Shown one piece after another: positions 47,602 through 57,562 of a DNA stretch of 64,000 nt. The notes below the pieces were generated by a model that saw only the letters and a list, made by a program, of their open reading frames with translations, had not been told where the DNA came from and did not search any database. The stretch is from JACKBK01 sp963707275 (GTDB lineage: Bacteria > Chloroflexota > Anaerolineae > JAAEKA01): assembly GCA_963707275.1 (NCBI GenBank), contig CAVPPH010000009.1, positions 124,001 through 188,000 on the forward strand, given 5' to 3'. The position numbers and the translations under genes were made by a program. Within the stretch, counting starts at the first letter, position 1; each line of letters begins with the position of its first letter.

Positions 47602-49407
47602 CTACGCCGCTGTCGATCCGGCTTGCAGCACTGCCTCCATCCAGCCGCGCAGCGAGTTGACCAGCCACAGCCGCTGGCCCGTTTCCAGATCATCAAGGGT
47701 CAGCGGCTTTTCGCGGATCGCGCCCTGCGCCAACAGTTCAGCCCGCAGTGTACCCGCCAGCAGCCCGCTGCCAACCGGTGGAGTCACCAGTTCGCCGTCG
47801 CGCTCGACGACGATATTGGCGATGGTCGACTCGGTCACCTGGCCGCGCTCGTTCCACAGCAGCACGTCGTCGCAGTCAGGACGTTGCCGGCGCGCCTCGT
47901 CGTAGACAGTGCGATACGTAGTCTTGTGAAAGAGAAATGGATCGCTTGAATCGACCGGCGTCTGTGCCAGTCCGACGCGCAGGACACGCGTTTCCGGCGG
48001 CCAGGGCAGCCGCGCTGCCTCGCAACGCACTGCGCCTGACTGCGCGATCAGGAGCCGCACCCGCTGCGGCAAACCGGCAAAGCTCGTCGTCAGCGCGGCA
48101 AGCTGCGCCGCCGCATCCTCCGCGTTCAGTGGCACGTCGAAGTACGCCGCCGACTCAGCCAGCCGCTGCAGATGCCGCTCCAGCAGATAGTATCCCGCGT
48201 CCGGCGTCCAGCGCAGCGTCTCCAGCAGATCGAAGGCCGGTCGCGGCCGCGTCAGCACCTCTGCCTTGAGCAGCGCTTCGTCGTACTCAGCGTCAGTCTC
48301 GGAGTCCCAGACGACACCGCCACCGATGCCGTAGGTGGCCGTCTCAGCTTCGCGATCGACCACCACGGTGCGAATGGCGACGTTGAACTGGGCGCGGCGG
48401 CCAGGTAATAACACGCCGATGCAGCCGGTGTACACGCCGCGCGGTTGCGCCTCCAGGCTGTGGATGATCTCCATGGTCCGCACCTTGGGCGCGCCTGTGA
48501 TCGATGCGCAAGGGAAGAGCGCCGTCATGATCTCCGCGGTCGATGCGTCTGTTTCGCACGCCACGGTCGATGTCATCTGCCAGACGGTGGGATAGCGCTC
48601 GGCCTCGAAAAGCGTTGGCACGTGAACGGTGCCGTAGTGGGCAATCCGTCCCATGTCGTTGCGTACCATGTCCACGATCATGACATTCTCGGCGCGGTTC
48701 TTCGTCGAGTTCAGCAGCCACTCGCGTTGTGTCTCGTCCTCGACCAGCGTGCGGCCACGCGCCGCGGTGCCTTTCATTGGCCGCGAGCTCAGCCGCTGGC
48801 CGTCCAATTGCCAGAAAAGCTCGGGCGAGGCGGAGCAGACGACGTGCTGGCCAGTGTCCACGAAAGCAGCGTAGCGGCAGCGTTGCGCGCGCAGCATTCG
48901 TGCGAACAGCGCCAGCGGGTCGCTCCCTAAGCGGGCGTGCAGCGGAAAGGTAAAATTGACCTGGTAGGTGTCGCCGCGCGCGATGGAGTCCTTGATGGCA
49001 GCGACGGAGTTGTCGTACGCGTCGCGGCTGATGCCGGGCTGCCAGTGCAACGCCGACGCGCTCGCGTCGGTATCAGCCAGGGGAAACACCGTCTCAGGCT
49101 GGATCTCCTCCGCGTCGCGGTAGAGACCGAACCATAGCAGCGGCAGGTCGCCAGCCGGCCGGCCGAGCATGGCAGCATCGAACGCCGGCGCGGCCTCGTA
49201 GGCAATGAAGCCGGCTGCGTGCAGCCCCTGCCGCTCCACCGCATCGGTGACCTCGCTCAGGCAGGCGCGTACCTCCGCCACAGTGCGCGTCTGGACCACG
49301 GCGACTGGCGCGCTGAATCTCAGCCAACGCCTTCCTTCGTCAACCTGTACGACAGCCAGACCAGGCTGCGTTTCATGTGGTGTGTCGGCTGAATTCGTAG
49401 AATTCAT
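47602..49407 (-). CDS. pabB: Fused aminodeoxychorismate synthase component I and aminodeoxychorismate lyase (PabB-PabC)
   Basis: The 601-residue chain is intact. Residues about 110-365 form the chorismate-binding domain, with GDTYQVNFTFPLHARL, CSASPELFW, SSRPMKGTAARG, NRAENVMIVDMVRNDMGRIA and FPCASITGAPKVRTMEII. The PLP-dependent lyase (fold IV) follows from about residue 400, with YYLLERHLQRLAESAAYFDV, FHKTTYRTVYDEAR (active-site Lys), LLWNERGQVTESTIANIVVE and LLAGTLRAELLAQG. It makes p-aminobenzoate for folate. The glutamine amidotransferase PabA is not next to it. Confidence 0.92.
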   Translation of the reverse strand: MNSTNSADTPHETQPGLAVVQVDEGRRWLRFSAPVAVVQTRTVAEVRACLSEVTDAVERQGLHAAGFIAYEAAPAFDAAMLGRPAGDLPLLWFGLYRDAEEIQPETVFPLADTDASASALHWQPGISRDAYDNSVAAIKDSIARGDTYQVNFTFPLHARLGSDPLALFARMLRAQRCRYAAFVDTGQHVVCSASPELFWQLDGQRLSSRPMKGTAARGRTLVEDETQREWLLNSTKNRAENVMIVDMVRNDMGRIAHYGTVHVPTLFEAERYPTVWQMTSTVACETDASTAEIMTALFPCASITGAPKVRTMEIIHSLEAQPRGVYTGCIGVLLPGRRAQFNVAIRTVVVDREAETATYGIGGGVVWDSETDAEYDEALLKAEVLTRPRPAFDLLETLRWTPDAGYYLLERHLQRLAESAAYFDVPLNAEDAAAQLAALTTSFAGLPQRVRLLIAQSGAVRCEAARLPWPPETRVLRVGLAQTPVDSSDPFLFHKTTYRTVYDEARRQRPDCDDVLLWNERGQVTESTIANIVVERDGELVTPPVGSGLLAGTLRAELLAQGAIREKPLTLDDLETGQRLWLVNSLRGWMEAVLQAGSTAA

Positions 49408-49423
49408 TCGTACTCTGGAAAAG

Positions 49424-49451
49424 AAGACCCCAGGAAATTCCTGGGGTCTTT
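49424..49451 (-). terminator. Terminator of glyA
   Basis: On the minus strand AAAGACCCCAGGAA pairs with TTCCTGGGGTCTT and is followed by CTTTTCC. A smaller hairpin (AGGGATTC / GAATCCCT, 49499-49516) precedes it just after the glyA stop. Confidence 0.7.
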
Positions 49452-49523
49452 GATTCTTACGGTTGAGCAGCTAAACGCCGCCCGCGTTTCTTGCCATGAG
49501 GGATTCCTGAATCCCTGGAACTG

Positions 49524-50828
49524 CTACGCCGGCACCGGGAAGTGGCGGCAAAGCGCCTGCACCTCGCCATGAATGCGCGCTTGCAGCGCCTCGTTGTCGG
49601 TGTCGCGCACGATCTCGCCGATCCACGCCGGCGATCTGGCGCATCTCGTCAGCGCCGAAGCCGCGCGTGGTGACTGCCGGTGTGCCCAGCCGGATACCGC
49701 TGGAAATCGTCGGCTTCTCCGGGTCGTAGGGGATCATGTTCTTGTTGGTGTGGATGCCGGCGTTGTCCAGGGCGATCTCAGCCGCCTTGCCGGTCGCGCC
49801 GCACGGGCCGCAGGTCTACCAGCACCAGGTGGTTGTCGGTGCCGCCGCTGACCAGCCGCAGACCTTCATCTTCCAACGCGCCCGCCAGTGTCTGTGCGTT
49901 GTCCAGCACGCGCTGGCAATAGGCCCGAAACTCGGGCTGCAACGCTTCGCCGAAGGCCACCGCCTTGGCCGCGATGGCGTGCATCAACGGGCCGCCCTGG
50001 TGCCGGGGAACACGGCGCTGTCGATCTTCCTGGCCAGCTCTTCTGTGCTGAGGATCAACCCGCCGCGCGGGCCGCGCAGGGTCTTGTGCGTCGTGCTGGT
50101 GACCACATCGCAGTAGGGAATCGGGTCGGGGTGCAGATCGGCGGCGACGAGGCCGGCAATGTGCGCCATGTCCATCATCAGGCGAGCGCCCACCGAATTG
50201 GCGATTGCACGCAGCAGCGGGAAGTCGAACCAGCGCGGATAGGCGCTGGCGCCGGCGACGATCAGTTGTGGCTGGTGTTCCTCGGCCAGCGCGGCCACCT
50301 CGTCGTAGTCGATGCATTCGGTATCAGGATGTACGCCGTACTGGACGAAGTTGTAGAACTTGCCGCTGGAGTTGAAGGCCGCGCCGTGGGTCAGGTGTCC
50401 GCCGTGGGCCAGCTTCAGCGCCAGCACCGTGTCGCCCGGCTTGATCAGTGCCAGATAGGCGGCGACGTTGGCCTGTGCGCCGGAGTGCGGCTGGACGTTG
50501 GCGTGTTCGGCGTCGAAAAGTCGCTTGACGCGCTCGATGGCCAGCTCTTCGGCGACGTCGACGTATTGGCAGCCGCCGTAGTAGCGCTTGCCGGGATAGC
50601 CTTCGGCGTATTTGTTGGTCAACACCGAGCCCAGGGCCGCCAGCACGGCCGGGCTGACGTAGTTTTCCGATGCGATCAGTTCGATGCCGGTCTGCTGGCG
50701 CAGCCATTCCTGCTCGATGGCGCTGAACAGCTCCGGGTCCTGCTGCGTGCAGGATCACGGCGCGGATCGGGCAGTGCGTCCCAGTGCTTCGCCGGCTCGG
50801 CGACAGCCTGGTCAAGAACAACGGTCAT
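49524..50828 (-). CDS. glyA: Serine hydroxymethyltransferase (about four frameshifts)
   Basis: The reconstructed protein has about 430 residues, as expected. After MTVVLDQAVAEPAKHW and a frame change near 50755 it reads IELIASENYVSPAVLAALGS, LTNKYAEGYPGKRYYGGCQY, VQPHSGAQANVAAYLALIKP and the PLP-lysine motif VVTSTTHKTLRGPRGG. After a change near 49998 come MHAIAAKAVAFGEAL and GGTDNHLVLVDLR, then a change near 49797 leads to TISSGIRLGTPAVTTRGFG, and one near 49628 to WIGEIVRDTDNEA and the stop at 49524. It links serine, glycine and folate one-carbon units. AGGAGG lies seven bases before the ATG. Confidence 0.9.
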
Positions 50829-50909
50829 GGGAATGCCTCCTGGATTTGTTATTCAAGGGACCGTGCTGGCTCGGTCGGAGACCGGCCAGAGCGGGGTTCT
50901 ATTTTCTTC

Positions 50910-51664
50910 TTATTTGCCCGCTTTGCGGGCGCTGTTGGCGACGATCAGCGCGGCTGAACCGGCCACGATGCGTTGAGCGACTCGATCTTGCCTGACAACG
51001 GGATGCGCACCAGCCAGTCACAGGTCTCGCGGATCAGCCTGCTGAGCCCGCTGCTCTCGGCGCCGATGACCAGGGCCAGCGTGCCAGTGAAATCGCTTTG
51101 CAGCAGATCCTTGGCCTCAGGCTGGTTGTCGAGACCGGCGATCCAGACACCGCGCTGCTTGAACTCAGCCAGCGTGCGCGCGACGTTGGTGACGTGGACG
51201 ACGCGCAGATGCTCCACCGCGCCGGCTGAGCTGTTGCACACAGCCGGCGTGATGCCGACAGCCCGCCGGTCGGGCAGAAACACGCCGTGGACGCCCACCG
51301 CCTCGGCCGTGCGCAACAGCGTGCCGACGTTCTGTGGGTCTTCCAGGTGATCCAGAAGCAACACAAAAGGCGGCTCGTCCAGGCTGCGGGCGTAAGCGAA
51401 CACCTCGCCCAGATTGGAATACGGGTACGGGCTGCATTCCAGCGCGACGCCCTGATGGTTGACGCCGGGCAGCATTTTGTCGAACTGGGCGCGCTCCACC
51501 TGCTGCACGCGGCAATTGATCTCGCGCGCCAGGGTCTGGATGTCGGCGACGATGCCGATCTGTTTGACCCCGGAAGCAAGGCTGAGTGAGTAGAAGTGAC
51601 GCCGGCGTGCTCGCAGCGCTTCATGCACTGCCTGCCGGCCGTAGAGGATATCGATGGGTGCCAT
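50910..51664 (-). CDS. rlmB: 23S rRNA (guanosine-2'-O-)-methyltransferase RlmB, TrmH family (one frameshift)
   Basis: The protein of about 250 residues has the substrate-binding N-terminal domain (DILYGRQAVHEALRARRRHF) and the SpoU knot: FVLLLDHLEDPQNVGTLLRT, AVGVHGVFLPDRRAVGITP, SSAGAVEHLRVV, LALVIGAESSGLSRL and RIPLSGKIESLNAS. A one-base shift near 50975 restores the conserved end VAGSAALIVANSARKAGK. It methylates G2251-type positions of 23S rRNA. It follows cysS and yacL, the order also known from Firmicutes. Confidence 0.9.
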
Positions 51665-51671
51665 TTTTTGT

Positions 51672-51758
51672 GGGCGGTGATCGGCAATCAGTGATCGGTA
51701 AACGGTCAGAGGTCAGTAATCCGATCACTGACTAACGATCACCGATTACTGATCACTG
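51672..51758. repeat. ATCGGTGATCAGTAATC-type repeats between cysS and rlmB
   Basis: Degenerate copies of GTGATCGGCAATCAGTGATC and its inverse fill the gap almost wholly; the two halves are roughly inverse, so a hairpin can form. The repeat supplies the stop codon of cysS (ATTCAG followed by TGATCAG). Confidence 0.75.
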
Positions 51759-53148
51759 AATCCGCCAGGTGCTTCCTTCGCGTGTGTCTTCGACCATTAC
51801 ACCCAGGTCGATCAGTCGGTTGCGTATCTCGTCGGCCAGGGCGAACTGTTTGGCCGCCCGCAGCTTGCTGCGCATCTCCAGCAGCAGGTCGATGAACGGC
51901 GCGGCTTCGGCGCCAGTTGCCTCGCTGCTCAGTTGCAGCCCCAGAATGCCGGCCAGCTCAGCCAGCACGCCCTGCGCCGCTGCCAGCGGTTCAACAGCCA
52001 CACCCGCGTCGCGCGCCCGGTTGATCTCGGTGACCAGCTCGAAGAGGCAGCCCAGCGCGCCGGCAGTGTTGAAGTCGTCGTCCATCGCCTCTTCGAACCC
52101 GCGCGCGCGTCTGCTCGGCGGCCGCTTGCAGGTTGTCCACCGCGTCGCCCGCGGTGACTGTGCCAGTCGCCGGTCGCAGTGCGCCGCGCAGCCGTGCCAG
52201 CGCGCGCTCGTTGTCCTCGACCACCGTATCGTTGTAGGCCAGCGGCTTGCGGTAGTGCGAGGAGAGGATCAGCAGCCGCAGGACGCTGGCATCGTGTTGC
52301 GCCAGAAAGTCGTCGACTGTGACCAGATTGCCCAGGCTCTTGGACATCTTCTCGCCCTTGAGCTGCAACATGCCGTTGTGCATCCAGTAGCGGGCGAAGC
52401 GGCGTGCCGGTGTAGCTCTCGGTCTGGGCGATCTCGTTCTCGTGGTGCGGGAAGACCAGGTCGTTGCCGCCGCCGTGGATGTCGATCTGTTCGCCCAGGT
52501 GCTTGAGCGCCATGGCCGAGCACTCGATGTGCCAGCCCGGTCGCCCGGGACCCCACGGGCTGTGCCAGGCCGGCTCGCCCGGCTTCTGCGCCTTCCACAG
52601 CGCGAAGTCGTTGACATCTTCTTTGGTTTCGTCGGACTCGACGCGTGTGCCGGCCATCGCCTCGTCCAGCTTGCGCCGGCTGAGCTTGCCGTAGTCGTCG
52701 TCCTGGCGCACGCGGAAGTAGACGTCGCCGTCCATGGTGTAGGCGTAGCGCGTCTCTTGCAGTGTTTGCACCATCTCCACTGATCTCATCGATGGTCTCC
52801 GACACCTGCGGGTAGGTCGTGGCCGGGAGGATGCCCAGTTCATCGATGTGGCGCTTGAACTCGCCGATATAGCGGTTGGCGATGGCAAAAGGATCGTCGC
52901 CCGTACTCGATAGAGCGGCGGATGATCTTGTCATCGACATCGGTGAAGTTCATGACGTGATCGACCTGGTAGCCCTTGTATTCCAGGTAGCGCCGGACCA
53001 CGTCGAATACGATGGCCGACATCGCGTGGCCGATGTGCGCCTTGTCGTAGACCGTCGGACCGCAGACGTACATGCGCACTTTGCCCGGCTCGACTGTTTC
53101 GAAAGGCTCCTTGCGCCGCGTGAGCGTGTTGTAGACCTGAATAGCCAT
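51753..53148 (-). CDS. cysS: Cysteinyl-tRNA synthetase (about four frameshifts)
   Basis: The N-terminus MAIQVYNTLTRRKEPFETVE with YVCGPTVYDKAHIGHAMSAI (HIGH motif) and VMNFTDVDDKII is diagnostic. Later blocks are YRYAYTMDGDVYFRV-type region, GWHIECSAMALKHLG, DIHGGGNDLVFPHHENEIAQ, the KMSKS motif GEKMSKSLGN and LRAAKQFALADEIRNRLIDL. Frame changes lie near 52900, 52780, 52400 and 52110. The total of about 465 residues is normal. It starts 3 bp after yacL and ends inside a repeat. Confidence 0.9.
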
Positions 53149-53151
53149 GAG

Positions 53152-54226
53152 TTAGTTGCCGTTGTTAATCGGCGCACCGAAGATCATCCGGCCCGCGCTG
53201 GTTTGCAGCACCTTGGTGACCTGCACGTCGATTTCCTTGTCGATGTAGCGGTGGCCGTTTTCCACCACCACCATGGTGCCGTCGTCCAGATAGCCCACGC
53301 CCTGGCCGTACTCCTTGCCCTCGTCGATGACACGCACGGTGATCGACTCGCCGGGCAGCACCAGCACCTTGACGGCGTTGGCCAGCGCGTTGATGTTCAG
53401 GATCTTGACGCCCTGAAGCTGCGCTACCTGGTTGAGATTGAAGTCGTTGGTGATCATCGGACAATTGAGCTGTTTGGCAAGCTGGACCAGCTTGTCGTCC
53501 ACCTGGCGGACGTTCTTGACATCCATGTCGGTGATGACAACCGGCACCAGCGAGTTCGCGCTGCAGCTTGGCCAGCATGTCCAGCCCACGGCGGCCGCGG
53601 TTGCGCCGCAATGAGTTCGACGAGTCGGCGATGTACTGCACCTCGTTGAGGACGAAGCGCGGGATCAGCATCGGCCCCTGGATGAAGCCCGTCTGGCTGA
53701 TGTCGGCAATGCGGCCATCGATGATGACGCTGCTGTCCAGCAAGACCGACAGCGGCTCCGTCTCAGGCGCCGTCACTTTGTCTGCCTCACTGCCCTTTGG
53801 CTGGAAGCGACCACCGACCATGTTGGTGATGTCATCGGCGCGCAACACCATGACGGTGATGCCCAGGTAGCCGAAAACGACTGCGCCGATGGCGGGGAGG
53901 AGGTTGCCGAAGGGAGCTGGCAGCTTGGAAAGCGGCAGCGCCAGCAGCGCGGCAATGATCAGCCCGATGATCAGCCCGATGCCGCCGGCCACCAGTTGCT
54001 GCACGGGGAGCTGACGGATGACCCGTCGAACCCAACGCGCCGGCTTGGTGGTGAGATAAGGAGCTACGATTGCGCCGATGACCGCGAATACAAGCGCAAA
54101 GGGTACTGCCCATTTCAGTGTATCGATCGTCAACTCCGTGGAACCGGCGATCAGTGTACCAACATACCAGCCAATAAGTCCAAAGATGAAAAATAAGATA
54201 ACACGAAAAATACGATCGGCCGTCAT
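53152..54226 (-). CDS. YacL-type membrane PIN/TRAM protein (one frameshift)
   Basis: The protein of about 358 residues has four membrane helices in the first 135 residues (LFFIFGLIGWYVGTLIAG and others). The PIN domain follows with VLLDSSVIIDGRIADI, PRFVLNEVQYIADSS and RGRRGLDMLAKLQ; after a frame change near 53560 it continues PMITNDFNLNQVAQLQGVKI. The C-terminal TRAM domain has EGKEYGQGVGYLDDGTMVVV. It is a putative membrane-bound ribonuclease. The order yacL-cysS-rlmB is the same as in Bacillus, which supports the assignment. Confidence 0.87.
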
Positions 54227-54377
54227 ATGTGTCTACCTCCTGTGTAGATTTCCCCTCGACCTGTGACTCAGGCGACTGAGCACAACCCTTCAAGACGGAC
54301 CCGAAGCCAACGATAAAATGATTCCTGCAACCTGAGTTTACATCATTACCAGAGAATACGCAACAAGATTAGGCGCG

Positions 54378-54419
54378 AAAAAAACTGCGCCGGGCGTGGA
54401 ACGGGGTGCCCGGCGCAGT
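54378..54419 (-). terminator. Intrinsic terminator after rplT
   Basis: On the minus strand ACTGCGCCGGGC pairs with GCCCGGCGCAGT, followed directly by a run of T. It lies 30 bp beyond the rplT stop. Confidence 0.88.
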
Positions 54420-54448
54420 CAGGGAGCAGCTTTGATTTGTAACGGGGT

Positions 54449-54802
54449 TCAGGCGGCGTTGCGCGCCATATCGGCGATCTGGGTGAACGTGGCCGCGTCG
54501 TAAACGGCGATGTCAGCCAGAACCTTGCGGTCAATCTCGACGTTGGCGAGCTTAAGGCCGTGCACAAGCCGGCTGTAAGGCAGGCCATTCTGGCGTGATG
54601 CCGCGTTAATGCGGGCGATCCACAGCCGGCGGAAATCGCGCTTGCGATTGCGGCGGTCGCGATGCGAATACCACAAGGCCTTCAACATCGCCTCGTTGGC
54701 GCGCCGGAACAGGAGATGCTTGGAACCTTTTTGGCCGCGTGTCAGTTTAAGTACTTTACGATGACGGTTGCGAGCCGTCACACCACGTTTTACTCTGGTC
54801 AT
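54449..54802 (-). CDS. rplT: 50S ribosomal protein L20
   Basis: The 117-residue protein has the L20 sequence throughout (TRVKRGVTARNRHRKVLKLT, RDRRNRKRDFRRLWIARINA, YSRLVHGLKLANVEIDRKVL). It is the last gene of the infC-rpmI-rplT operon, 30 bp after rpmI, and has a strong terminator. Confidence 0.97.
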   Translation of the reverse strand: MTRVKRGVTARNRHRKVLKLTRGQKGSKHLLFRRANEAMLKALWYSHRDRRNRKRDFRRLWIARINAASRQNGLPYSRLVHGLKLANVEIDRKVLADIAVYDAATFTQIADMARNAA

Positions 54803-54832
54803 TCTTTGGTGCCTCTTGGTAAGTGGATGCCG

Positions 54833-55036
54833 CTATTCCAGGGTGGGAGCCAGTTTCTTCACCCGCCGACGCGCGGCGGTCTGGTCAATGACGTGCGCGG
54901 AGCTATAGGTGGCCTTCACCTTGGGCGACTTTTTGCGGCGCAGGTGGCCCTTGCCCTGGCGCATACACATCAGTTTTCCCGTGCCGGAATACTTGAAGCG
55001 TTTTGCCGTTGCTTTGTGAGTCTTGATCTTTGGCAT
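54833..55036 (-). CDS. rpmI: 50S ribosomal protein L35
   Basis: The 67-residue protein is L35 (MPKIKTHKATAKRFKYSGTG, GHLRRKKSPK). It lies between infC and rplT, as in most bacteria. GAGGAGAGA precedes the ATG. Confidence 0.96.
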   Translation of the reverse strand: MPKIKTHKATAKRFKYSGTGKLMCMRQGKGHLRRKKSPKVKATYSSAHVIDQTAARRRVKKLAPTLE

Positions 55037-55116
55037 ATCAATCTCTCCTCAGTACATTTTCAGTACGTTGCCATTTTCCACCAGACTGCCGACCGTGACG
55101 CGTCGCTGCCGGTGCA

Positions 55117-55644
55117 TTATTTCGTTGGTTTCGTTGATTTCGGCGCCATGATCATCAGAAGGCTGCGACCTTCCATGCCTGGCGCCTTTTCGATATCACC
55201 CACGTCCTGCAGGTCAGCAGCGACCCGTTTCAGCAGCTCTTCTGCCACTTCAGGATGGGTGATTTCCCTGCCGCGAAAGCGTACACGAACCTTGACTTTG
55301 GATTCGTCCAGCAGGAACTTGCGCGCGCGGCGCAAAACCACAGCAATGTCGTGCTCGCCCGTCTTTGGCCGAAGCCGAATCTCTTTGATCTCGACTTCCT
55401 TCTGAGCTTTGCGCGCTTCCCGTTCTTTCTTGGCGCGTTCATACTGGAACTTGCCAAAGTCCATCAAACGGCAGACCGGCGGGTCAGCCTGCGGCGCAAC
55501 CTCGACCAAATCCGTGTTCAGTTCCTGCGCCATCGCCAGCGCTTGCGCTCGCGTCATGACGCCTAGCTGCGTGCCGTCGATCCCGATGACCCGCAACTCG
55601 GGCGCTCTGATGCGCTCATTAATTCGATGTGTTTTGGTGCTAAT
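55117..55644 (-). CDS. infC: Translation initiation factor IF-3, ATT start
   Basis: The 175-residue protein has both IF-3 domains: RINERIRAPELRVIGIDGTQ, RAQALAMAQELNTDLVEVAP and ADPPVCRLMDFGKFQYERAK in the first, then IRLRPKTGEHDIAVVLRRAR and RFRGREITHP in the second. The start is ATT at 55644, with AGAAGGGGG just upstream; the ATT gives exactly the usual length. A start at ATT is the classical device by which IF-3 represses its own translation. The in-frame extension upstream (to 55908) has no family similarity and is part of the leader. Confidence 0.92.
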   Translation of the reverse strand: MSTKTHRINERIRAPELRVIGIDGTQLGVMTRAQALAMAQELNTDLVEVAPQADPPVCRLMDFGKFQYERAKKEREARKAQKEVEIKEIRLRPKTGEHDIAVVLRRARKFLLDESKVKVRVRFRGREITHPEVAEELLKRVAADLQDVGDIEKAPGMEGRSLLMIMAPKSTKPTK

Positions 55645-55710
55645 TGCAACCCCCTTCTCAGGGTTTACATGTTGAAGGCCAGAAAAATGACCATCTCTAT
55701 ACCGAACACA

Positions 55711-55738
55711 ACGCCCCCGTACTGACGCACGGGAGCGT
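55711..55738 (-). promoter_or_regulatory. Leader hairpin of the infC operon
   Basis: On the minus strand ACGCTCCCGT pairs with ACGGGGGCGT (one G-U pair) around an 8-nt loop. It lies near the 5' end of a leader of about 105 nt. It could be an L20- or IF-3-linked control element or simply an mRNA-stabilising stem. Confidence 0.45.
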
Positions 55739-55755
55739 CTCCTAAACACAGGCAG

Positions 55756-55784
55756 ATTATAGACGAATTCAGAGGAGGAGTCAA
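55756..55784 (-). promoter_or_regulatory. Promoter of infC-rpmI-rplT
   Basis: On the minus strand TTGACT (55784-55779) and TATAAT (55761-55756) are exactly 17 bp apart, about 112 bp before the infC start. Confidence 0.75.
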
Positions 55785-55836
55785 ATCGTCGCTGCTCTTC
55801 AAAGGCTGCCTCTGGTTGCTCTCGCTGCCTGAACCA

Positions 55837-55845
55837 TGGTACAAT
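55837..55845 (+). promoter_or_regulatory. Extended -10 promoter of the surface protein at 55907
   Basis: TGGTACAAT is an extended -10 element in the context CCATGGTACAAT. Nearly the same context, CCATGGTATAAT, is found before the glycosyltransferase at 61455. Confidence 0.45.
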
Positions 55846-55906
55846 GCCAACATTCTTTGTGATCCCCGGTGAAATCGCCGGATGCATTTGTCGAAGGAGC
55901 GTTGCC

Positions 55907-57562
55907 ATGGTCCATCGGTATCACCTTTGCGCCGTCGCGTTGCTGTGCGCCTTGCTGGGGCTGGTTGTTGTGCCGCCTGCTGGCGCACGTGCCGGCGTTC
56001 CTCCTTTCCAGACGTGCAGCAATGTGATCCTGAACGGCGGGTTTGAGACCACGGGCAACTGGGCGCTGGGACCCGGCCCGCTACCGCCCAACTATGTCAA
56101 CTCGCCGGTCTACAGCGGCAGTTGGGCTATGCAAACAGGCAGCCCGGGACCGACCAACAACGCCGCCAACTCCTGGATCTACCAGCGCATTACCATCCCC
56201 AACAACGCCATCAGCGCCGACCTCGCCTTTTGGGTCTGGCGGGAGAGCGCCCCCAACCCCGGGACTGACGTTCAGCAAGCCTTGCTGATGATACCGGGAT
56301 CCACTGATCTCAGCCAGCCCTTTCAGGTACTTTGGAGCACGCAGGCCAATGCGCCCGCCTGGCAGAAGATAGTGACCTCGCTGATCAACCAGAAGGGGCG
56401 CACGCTGGACCTGTACTTCAATGTCTACAACGATGGCCTTGGCGGCAACACGGCGATGATCCTGGACAACGTCACGCTGACGATCTGCCAGCCCGCTGCC
56501 ACGCCTTCACCGCTGCCCAGTGTCACCCCCTGGCCCACGCAGACGCCGACGCCGCTGTCCAGCAGCACGCCCTTCCCGACGCCTTCACCAGTGGCCAGCG
56601 TCACGGCGTCGCCGTCCCCCGGCGCAACGCCCTTTCCGACACCTGCAGGCTCGGCAACGCCCATTCCGTCTGATTGCGTAGACATCATCAGAAATGGCGG
56701 TTTCGAGTGGGACGGCGACTGGGCGCTGGGCTGGGATCCCTTGCTTCCTTTCTACAACGGCAATGCCGCGTTCGTGCATAGCGGCGCGCGCAGCATGGCG
56801 CAGGGATCGGTCAATCAGGCGCCGGTGACGACCCCTGCCTACTCTTCCATCCGCCAGGACATCACGCTGCCGCCGGGCGCGGCAACCGCCAACATCACCT
56901 TTTGGTATTACCCCCTTTCCAACGCGGCTGCAGGCGGTCTCAATCGCCAGGAGCTGATTCTGCTGGACCCGTTGGCCTACGATGAGACGGTGGCCGTTCT
57001 GTGGCGCGTGACTGAGAACAGCCAGAGTTGGCAGTCGACAACGGTGGATCTGACTCAGTACCTGGGGCGCACACTAAGCGTCTACTTCAACGCCCGCAAC
57101 GCCGGCGACGGCACGTGGACTGGCATGTATCTGGACGACGTGTCGCTGGTCGTCTGTGGAGGCGCGGTTGCAGCGGTGCCTCTTGACCTGGTTGCCACAA
57201 TACCTCCTGAGGTGTTTGCGACGATTGCTCCCTTTGTGCCGGAGACCATGGCTAACCTCCCGACGGACCAGCAAACTCAGGTAGCCATAGCCGGCGCGAC
57301 TGTCATCTCTGTGTCACCTGTTCCAGCGACGGAAGGTGATGTATCCACCGCGCCCACCGCTTCCAGCGGGGACGTGAACGACCAACCGCGGCGCGAGACG
57401 CGATCGTTTTCTTTCGGAAGCCTTGACACCCGCACTGCCTTGATCGGCTTGGGAGTTGCAGCGTTTCTGGTTGTCTTGGGGATAGTCTGGTGGTTGCGGC
57501 GCAGGGATGGCACGGATTCCGGCAGTCAGTCGACGCCCAGCGACGGCCCGCCGAGCGCCTGA
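55907..57562 (+). CDS. Anchored surface protein with two carbohydrate-binding-like domains
   Basis: The 551-residue protein has a signal peptide (LCAVALLCALLGLVVVPPAG). Two similar beta-sandwich domains of about 160 residues each start VILNGGFETTGNWALGPGPL and IIRNGGFEWDGDWALGWDPL and end with LYFNVYNDGLGGNTAMILDN or SVYFNARNAGDGTWTGMYLD. A Pro/Ser/Thr linker separates them. A C-terminal membrane helix (ALIGLGVAAFLVVLGIVWWL) with RRRD behind it anchors the chain. Carbohydrate binding is inferred from the NGGFE fold type. The start follows AAGGAGCGTTGCC. Confidence 0.8.
   Translation: MVHRYHLCAVALLCALLGLVVVPPAGARAGVPPFQTCSNVILNGGFETTGNWALGPGPLPPNYVNSPVYSGSWAMQTGSPGPTNNAANSWIYQRITIPNNAISADLAFWVWRESAPNPGTDVQQALLMIPGSTDLSQPFQVLWSTQANAPAWQKIVTSLINQKGRTLDLYFNVYNDGLGGNTAMILDNVTLTICQPAATPSPLPSVTPWPTQTPTPLSSSTPFPTPSPVASVTASPSPGATPFPTPAGSATPIPSDCVDIIRNGGFEWDGDWALGWDPLLPFYNGNAAFVHSGARSMAQGSVNQAPVTTPAYSSIRQDITLPPGAATANITFWYYPLSNAAAGGLNRQELILLDPLAYDETVAVLWRVTENSQSWQSTTVDLTQYLGRTLSVYFNARNAGDGTWTGMYLDDVSLVVCGGAVAAVPLDLVATIPPEVFATIAPFVPETMANLPTDQQTQVAIAGATVISVSPVPATEGDVSTAPTASSGDVNDQPRRETRSFSFGSLDTRTALIGLGVAAFLVVLGIVWWLRRRDGTDSGSQSTPSDGPPSA

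Noticed and set aside
51672..51758. A CRISPR-like array
   Set aside because: The repeat units are degenerate, 7-10 bp long and without unique spacers, and no cas gene is in the window.
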